A program made the position numbers and the translations under genes. A DNA stretch of 9,571 nt from Candidatus Kariarchaeota archaeon (GTDB taxonomy: Archaea; Asgardarchaeota; Heimdallarchaeia; Heimdallarchaeales; Kariarchaeaceae): the NCBI GenBank assembly GCA_016839545.1, contig JAEOUB010000017.1:1-9571 (forward strand). The letters run 5' to 3'. Shown here one piece after another: positions 6,371 to 9,571 of this stretch. The notes under the pieces are model-generated. The model was not told the origin of the DNA. It did not search any database and saw only the letters and a program-made list of their open reading frames with translations. Position 1 is the stretch's first letter. Every line of letters starts with the position of its first letter.

Positions 6371-7270
6371 ATGTATTCTCAGCCTGAGTATGTCCCCCCT
6401 GACAATAAATCATCTGGTATTTCATTGGGGAAAGTATTTATTTTCAGCACTACCGCAATATTGCTCCTCATCGGACTTGCTATTGCGGTTCAGTACGATC
6501 AGATCCCATGGGAAGAGGCTCGAAAACCCTCAGGTATCTCTAATTTCACTATTGCTCAGATTATGGCAATTGCTGCTAGTATCTTTGCCTTGATCTCAGG
6601 GATCATCTTCACTGCAATGATTGCATCAGTCAGGGCGTTTTCTGGTTTCACTTCCAGTATTAGTGACAGAATTGCGGCTTCGCAACATGTTTCCTCCAAG
6701 AAAATGCAAATGGTGGAGGAACCCGATTACTCTAATGGTTTCTTTGCCACAGATGTCGAGCAGTGGCATGATATGAAATTTTCCTTGAAAAATCTCGGTG
6801 AAGGAAAGGTCGAACAAGTGTATGGCAACCGTACTACATCTCAGCTATCTTCTGGTATGATGATAACCATTGGACTCTGGATTGCAAGTATCTATGCTGC
6901 CTATCTGGGTTATCCCAGATTTCTGATTCTTGTTACAACCGTGATAGTATTGGCTTCCTTACGAATGAACCGGTCATACTTGCAGCTTATCGCAAATGAT
7001 ATTGAGTTCAGAAATGTATTCACTACTCACAGATTATCAGTATATGACTTAGATCATATCGAGAGTGTGATCTACACCGTTTCTGGTGGACCTGGGAACA
7101 CGGAGGGAAACCTAAGTGACAAGATAAGTTTTACGACAAAACAGGGAGACTCCCACAGTTTCTTCATCGCAGCCCACAATAGAGTACTTCTTCCCACAGT
7201 CAAGACATTTGCCTCAAACCACACCATTGAATTCGTCGAAACGTGGAAGAAGGGTCCTTCTCACAATTGA
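6371..7270 (+). CDS. Four-helix membrane protein with a possible bacterial PH-like C-terminal domain
   Basis: A 299-residue protein of no family I can name. A short polar N-terminus (1-20) leads to hydrophobic helices at about 22-42 and 61-86. A hydrophilic segment of about 75 residues follows (87-162, with FSGFTSSISDRIAAS and many charged residues), then a helix pair at about 163-181 and 184-199. The last 95 residues are soluble and beta-rich in look: IEFRNVFTTHRLSVYDLDHIESV (211-233), then DKISFTTKQGDSHSFFI (250-266). A helix pair followed by such strands resembles the bPH (DUF304-type) arrangement; this is a visual impression, not a proven match. The ATG at 6371 is chosen because it precedes helix 1 and sits at leaderless distance from a TATA element; the next Met falls inside helix 2. 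It is divergent from tfb and ends 4 bases from the convergent VOC gene. Confidence 0.8.
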   Translation: MYSQPEYVPPDNKSSGISLGKVFIFSTTAILLLIGLAIAVQYDQIPWEEARKPSGISNFTIAQIMAIAASIFALISGIIFTAMIASVRAFSGFTSSISDRIAASQHVSSKKMQMVEEPDYSNGFFATDVEQWHDMKFSLKNLGEGKVEQVYGNRTTSQLSSGMMITIGLWIASIYAAYLGYPRFLILVTTVIVLASLRMNRSYLQLIANDIEFRNVFTTHRLSVYDLDHIESVIYTVSGGPGNTEGNLSDKISFTTKQGDSHSFFIAAHNRVLLPTVKTFASNHTIEFVETWKKGPSHN

Positions 7271-7274
7271 ATGG

Positions 7275-7676
7275 TTATTGTATCTCAAGTCTTGAAAACC
7301 GGTTCTCGTACAGATCCTCAAAGATCGCTTCAATTCCAAATTCTCCTTTTACAGGTTCCTGGATGAAATTGACTCCTTTCGACCTCAGTTCTTTGTAAGT
7401 AGCCTCACAGTCTGAAGTTGAGAATGTCCACAGCGTTCCTCGGCCTATCTCTCGGTCCATCTCCTGTGTGATCAGCTCATTGTCACCGGCATGTGGTTTT
7501 CGCAGCACAATCCCAATCTCATTCTGCTTGGTAGGTGCAACCACAATCCAACGTGAGTCTGAACCGGTGGGTAAATCATGTTTTTTCACAAATCCAAGTT
7601 TATTCATGTAGAAGTCCAGGGCTTCATCTTGGTCTCGAACCAGCACACTCACGAGGATGAGCTTGTTGATTGGCAT
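7275..7676 (-). CDS. VOC-superfamily (glyoxalase/bleomycin-resistance fold) protein
   Basis: A 133-residue single-unit VOC protein, the normal length for the fold, made of two paired beta-alpha-beta-beta-beta modules. Visible landmarks are VLVRDQDEALDFYMNKLGFVKKHD (11-34), WIVVAPTKQNEIGIVL (43-58), the second module LWTFSTSDCEATYKELRSKGVNFIQEPV (82-109), and the final strand IFEDLYENRFSRLEI, where the family usually has DPDGN. Glyoxalase I and related dioxygenases use His and Glu metal ligands; here the first-strand His position holds a non-ligand residue, while a Glu remains at the end (Glu131). The activity is therefore uncertain and may be metal-free binding. An AGGAGT site at 7692-7687 precedes the ATG at 7676 by 10 bases. 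It is divergent from the amidohydrolase gene over 141 bases and convergent with the 6371 gene. Confidence 0.9.
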   Translation of the reverse strand: MPINKLILVSVLVRDQDEALDFYMNKLGFVKKHDLPTGSDSRWIVVAPTKQNEIGIVLRKPHAGDNELITQEMDREIGRGTLWTFSTSDCEATYKELRSKGVNFIQEPVKGEFGIEAIFEDLYENRFSRLEIQ

Positions 7677-7817
7677 GTCTTATAGAACTCCTGTGTATTT
7701 TTAATCTATACTGAGATTCAATCCTCAATTGAACAAACCAATCACCACATCGCTGACTTTAGATTTTACTCCTCTATCAAGGCTACACTTAAGACTCTGA
7801 GCTTGAGAAATATGTAA

Positions 7818-9122
7818 ATGAAACAGGCACTCCGTGTGGGCTGGCTATATCGAGGCTCAGGTGAGGTAATTGAGGATGGTCTTATCACATGGGAAGGGTC
7901 GCATATTGTGTACAGTGGCAAATACCGGGAGGAAGAGGCTGCAGATAGTAATCTGATTCACTATCCACGATCGATTTGTGTGCCTGCATTTGCCAATGGA
8001 CACACTCATATCTCAGAGACATTGATCCGTGGACTGGTTGATGATGTTCCTTTGGAAATCTGGCTGTATGATCATGTCTGGCAGGTAGAACCTCAGATGA
8101 CTGCGAATGACGCCTATGTTGGTGCTCAGCTAGGAATTGCAGAGATGGTGTCCAGTGGTACGGTTGCCTTCGTTGACCAGTTCTATTATTCTGATCAAAT
8201 CGCAAGAGCAGTAAGTGAAACCGGAATGAAAGCCTATCTGCATCCCTCAATTTTTGATAACAATCCAGAGACAGGTACAATCGAGGCTGGCCTGAAAGAA
8301 AACCTCCGGGTTTTTGACAAATGGAACAATTATGAAGACAGGATCAAAATTGGCTTCGGACCTCATGCGCTGTATTCTGTCCCTGAGGATACATTTACAG
8401 AAATCTATCATGCAGCAGACGAGCGAGATACCTGGATTCATACCCATGTCTCTGAAACCACAACAGAACGTGCAAATGCGTTGAAAACATGGGGTATGTC
8501 CACAGTAAAGAAGTTCAACGAGATGGGTGTGCTTGATCGGATATTACCTGCAAATGGAGTACATATGGATGATGAGGATCTCCAGCTTATTGCAGATCAT
8601 GGGTTGCCAATCCTACACAATCTTGGTAGTAATCTGAAGATTGGATCGGGTATTGCCCCCGTACCCAAAATGCTTGATTTAGGCATTCCAGTTGTTCTTG
8701 GCACAGACGGCAATGCATCAAACAATGATCTTGCGGTTCTTGAAGAGATCAGATTGGCAGCACTCATTCACAAAGGCATTCACCAGGATCCCACACTGCT
8801 TCCTACCAGGACTGTGATCAATATGGCCACTTCAAACCATCAGACCATATTCGGAGAAGTCTACACTGGTACTCTAAAGCATGGTCATCCTGCAGACATT
8901 GCAGTGTTCAATCTTGATACTGTCAGATCCCGACCTGTGATAGATCCTCTGTCCAATCTGGTATATTCTATCTCTCCTACCGATTGTCAGCTTACTATAT
9001 CCAATGGCAAGATCCTGTATCAGGATGGGGAGTTAACCACTGTAGATCTTGAGCCTCTTTTGAAGAAGGCACAGTCAGTAAGCGAACGAATGATTGCCGA
9101 TGCTGACTACAAGAGATATTAG
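7818..9122 (+). CDS. Amidohydrolase, 5'-methylthioadenosine/S-adenosylhomocysteine (or 5'-deoxyadenosine) deaminase-like
   Basis: A 434-residue cytosolic metal-dependent deaminase of the TrzN/ATZ group of amidohydrolases; length is normal. The metal site is complete: NGHTH (60-64, His62 and His64), IHTHVSE (207-213, His210 as metal ligand and Glu213), VHMD (248-251, His249) and GTDGNASNNDL (295-305, Asp297). GPHALYSVP (181-189) is the substrate-side loop seen in MTA/SAH deaminases, and HNLGSNLKIGSGIAPV (267-282) matches their HxPxSNLKLxSGIAPV motif except that the Pro is Leu269. In archaea, relatives convert SAH, MTA or 5'-deoxyadenosine to the inosine form for methionine and adenosine salvage; exact substrate choice cannot be read here, and guanine or triazine deaminases are less likely relatives. 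No Shine-Dalgarno site is seen. Its TAG overlaps the convergent ribA stop by 4 bases. Confidence 0.93.
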   Translation: MKQALRVGWLYRGSGEVIEDGLITWEGSHIVYSGKYREEEAADSNLIHYPRSICVPAFANGHTHISETLIRGLVDDVPLEIWLYDHVWQVEPQMTANDAYVGAQLGIAEMVSSGTVAFVDQFYYSDQIARAVSETGMKAYLHPSIFDNNPETGTIEAGLKENLRVFDKWNNYEDRIKIGFGPHALYSVPEDTFTEIYHAADERDTWIHTHVSETTTERANALKTWGMSTVKKFNEMGVLDRILPANGVHMDDEDLQLIADHGLPILHNLGSNLKIGSGIAPVPKMLDLGIPVVLGTDGNASNNDLAVLEEIRLAALIHKGIHQDPTLLPTRTVINMATSNHQTIFGEVYTGTLKHGHPADIAVFNLDTVRSRPVIDPLSNLVYSISPTDCQLTISNGKILYQDGELTTVDLEPLLKKAQSVSERMIADADYKRY

Positions 9123-9535
9123 TGTCTTTGATGTGTAAGATAATTCTTGGCTTCAAGCGGGTTTCCAATCATGTGGCCACTCTCAACTTTCTTGGTATTG
9201 AGGTAGAATTCATTGAATTCATTGGCCTCAAAGACATGTTCAACATGCTCTGAGATGACCACTCCATGCTCCTGAAGAGCTTTGAGTTTATTTGGATTAT
9301 TTGTCATTAATCTCACAGATTTCATACCCAGGCTCTTGATAAGATGAGCTGCAAGGTGATAATCTCTCTCATCATCCTCAAACCCGAGAGCCTTGTTTGC
9401 CTCAACTGTATTCATCCCCTCATCCTGAAGCTTGTATGCCTTGAGTTTGTTTGTTAAACCAATTCCCCTTCCTTCCTGTCTGAGATTGAGCAGAGCACCT
9501 ACCCCCTCGTTCTCTAGTGCCTGTCGTGAGCCCTC
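9119..9535 (-). CDS. ribA: GTP cyclohydrolase II (RibA), C-terminal part only
   Basis: The minus-strand frame ending with the TAA at 9121-9119 is unmistakable GTP cyclohydrolase II, the first step of riboflavin synthesis. It carries LRQEGRGIGL, then NKLKAYKLQDEGMNTVEANKALGF, DDERDY and MTNNPNK. By alignment from memory with Escherichia coli RibA, the active-site Tyr105, Asp126 and Arg128 are kept. The first ATG, at 9415, falls in the middle of the conserved core, so it is not the real start. The frame continues upstream as GSRQALENEGVGALLNLRQ to an in-frame TAG at 9538-9536. The N-terminal half with the three zinc cysteines and the GTP-binding loop is absent. Either the gene is cut at a low-quality contig end or it is a true fragment. 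It overlaps the stop of the convergent amidohydrolase gene by 4 bases. Confidence 0.85.
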   Translation of the reverse strand, partial: EGSRQALENEGVGALLNLRQEGRGIGLTNKLKAYKLQDEGMNTVEANKALGFEDDERDYHLAAHLIKSLGMKSVRLMTNNPNKLKALQEHGVVISEHVEHVFEANEFNEFYLNTKKVESGHMIGNPLEAKNYLTHQRH

Positions 9536-9571
9536 CTAGTGATCGCGACCAGCACCGCTTCGCGAGCCGTG
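9536..9571. other. GC-rich window end interrupting ribA
   Basis: The last 31 bases are about 71% G+C by count (22 of 31), clearly above the surrounding DNA, and contain TCGCGA twice (9543-9548 and 9560-9565). In the ribA frame they read GSRSGAGRDH then a stop. GSR sits at exactly the spacing expected for the GSRRCDCG motif of RibA, but the cysteines are gone. This looks like a RibA remnant with sequence errors or decay at a contig end, or a short chimeric join. Confidence 0.45.

Noticed and set aside
7677..7817. TATA-like tracts in the VOC/amidohydrolase divergent gap
   Set aside because: Minus-strand TTAAAAATA near 7700 conflicts with the AGGAGT site of the VOC gene, and no plus-strand box near 7791 is convincing, so no promoter is called.
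7885..8280. Minus-strand open frame of 131 residues
   Set aside because: It is antisense to the amidohydrolase, whose conserved motifs run through the same bases; its translation is rich in His, Gln and Arg with no recognisable fold.
1..9571. Search for CRISPR arrays, tRNA genes, insertion sequences, toxin-antitoxin pairs or defence genes
   Set aside because: No regularly spaced repeats, cloverleaf-like sequence, transposase motif or paired small toxin gene was seen.

Overview
The window looks like archaeal chromosomal DNA of moderate GC content. The clearest marker is a complete transcription factor B gene (5053-5988, minus) with a zinc ribbon, the archaeal SPEWRAY-type reader segment and two cyclin repeats. 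TATA-like boxes about 26 bases ahead of start codons, and genes without Shine-Dalgarno sites, fit this. I cannot place it to phylum with confidence; an Asgard-type or other uncultured archaeon is a guess from gene content and protein style only. No tRNA, rRNA, CRISPR array or insertion sequence was seen.

Layout. Positions 1-2973 hold a minus-strand ABC export cassette: an ATPase followed after 2 bases by a very long two-module FtsX/MacB-type permease that runs off the left edge. Upstream on the same strand is a DUF84 inosine/xanthosine triphosphatase (3057-3587). A small three-helix membrane protein (3684-4187, plus) runs into the 3' end of SurE (4175-4975, minus). TFB lies 77 bases upstream of SurE on the same strand. 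A 382-base AT-rich divergent region (5989-6370) separates TFB from a four-helix membrane protein with a possible PH-like tail (6371-7270, plus). That region carries the best regulatory signals of the window: a strong Shine-Dalgarno site and a possible folded leader for TFB, and a perfect 12-bp inverted repeat covering the predicted TATA box of the membrane protein gene. A VOC/glyoxalase-fold protein (7275-7676, minus) and an adenosine-type amidohydrolase (7818-9122, plus) follow. The right edge holds the C-terminal half of a GTP cyclohydrolase II (RibA, minus), whose N-terminal half is missing or damaged at the window end.

How the genes relate. Only the ABC pair is clearly an operon; TFB and SurE may be co-transcribed. 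Four genes (DUF84 NTPase, SurE, the amidohydrolase and RibA) act on purine nucleotides or nucleosides, a loose housekeeping theme rather than a proven pathway. Genes are packed tightly: two convergent pairs overlap at their stop codons and a third is 4 bases apart. I found no strong case for a wholly new system; the most unusual signals are the palindromic promoter at 6339-6365, the TFB leader, and the damaged RibA end.
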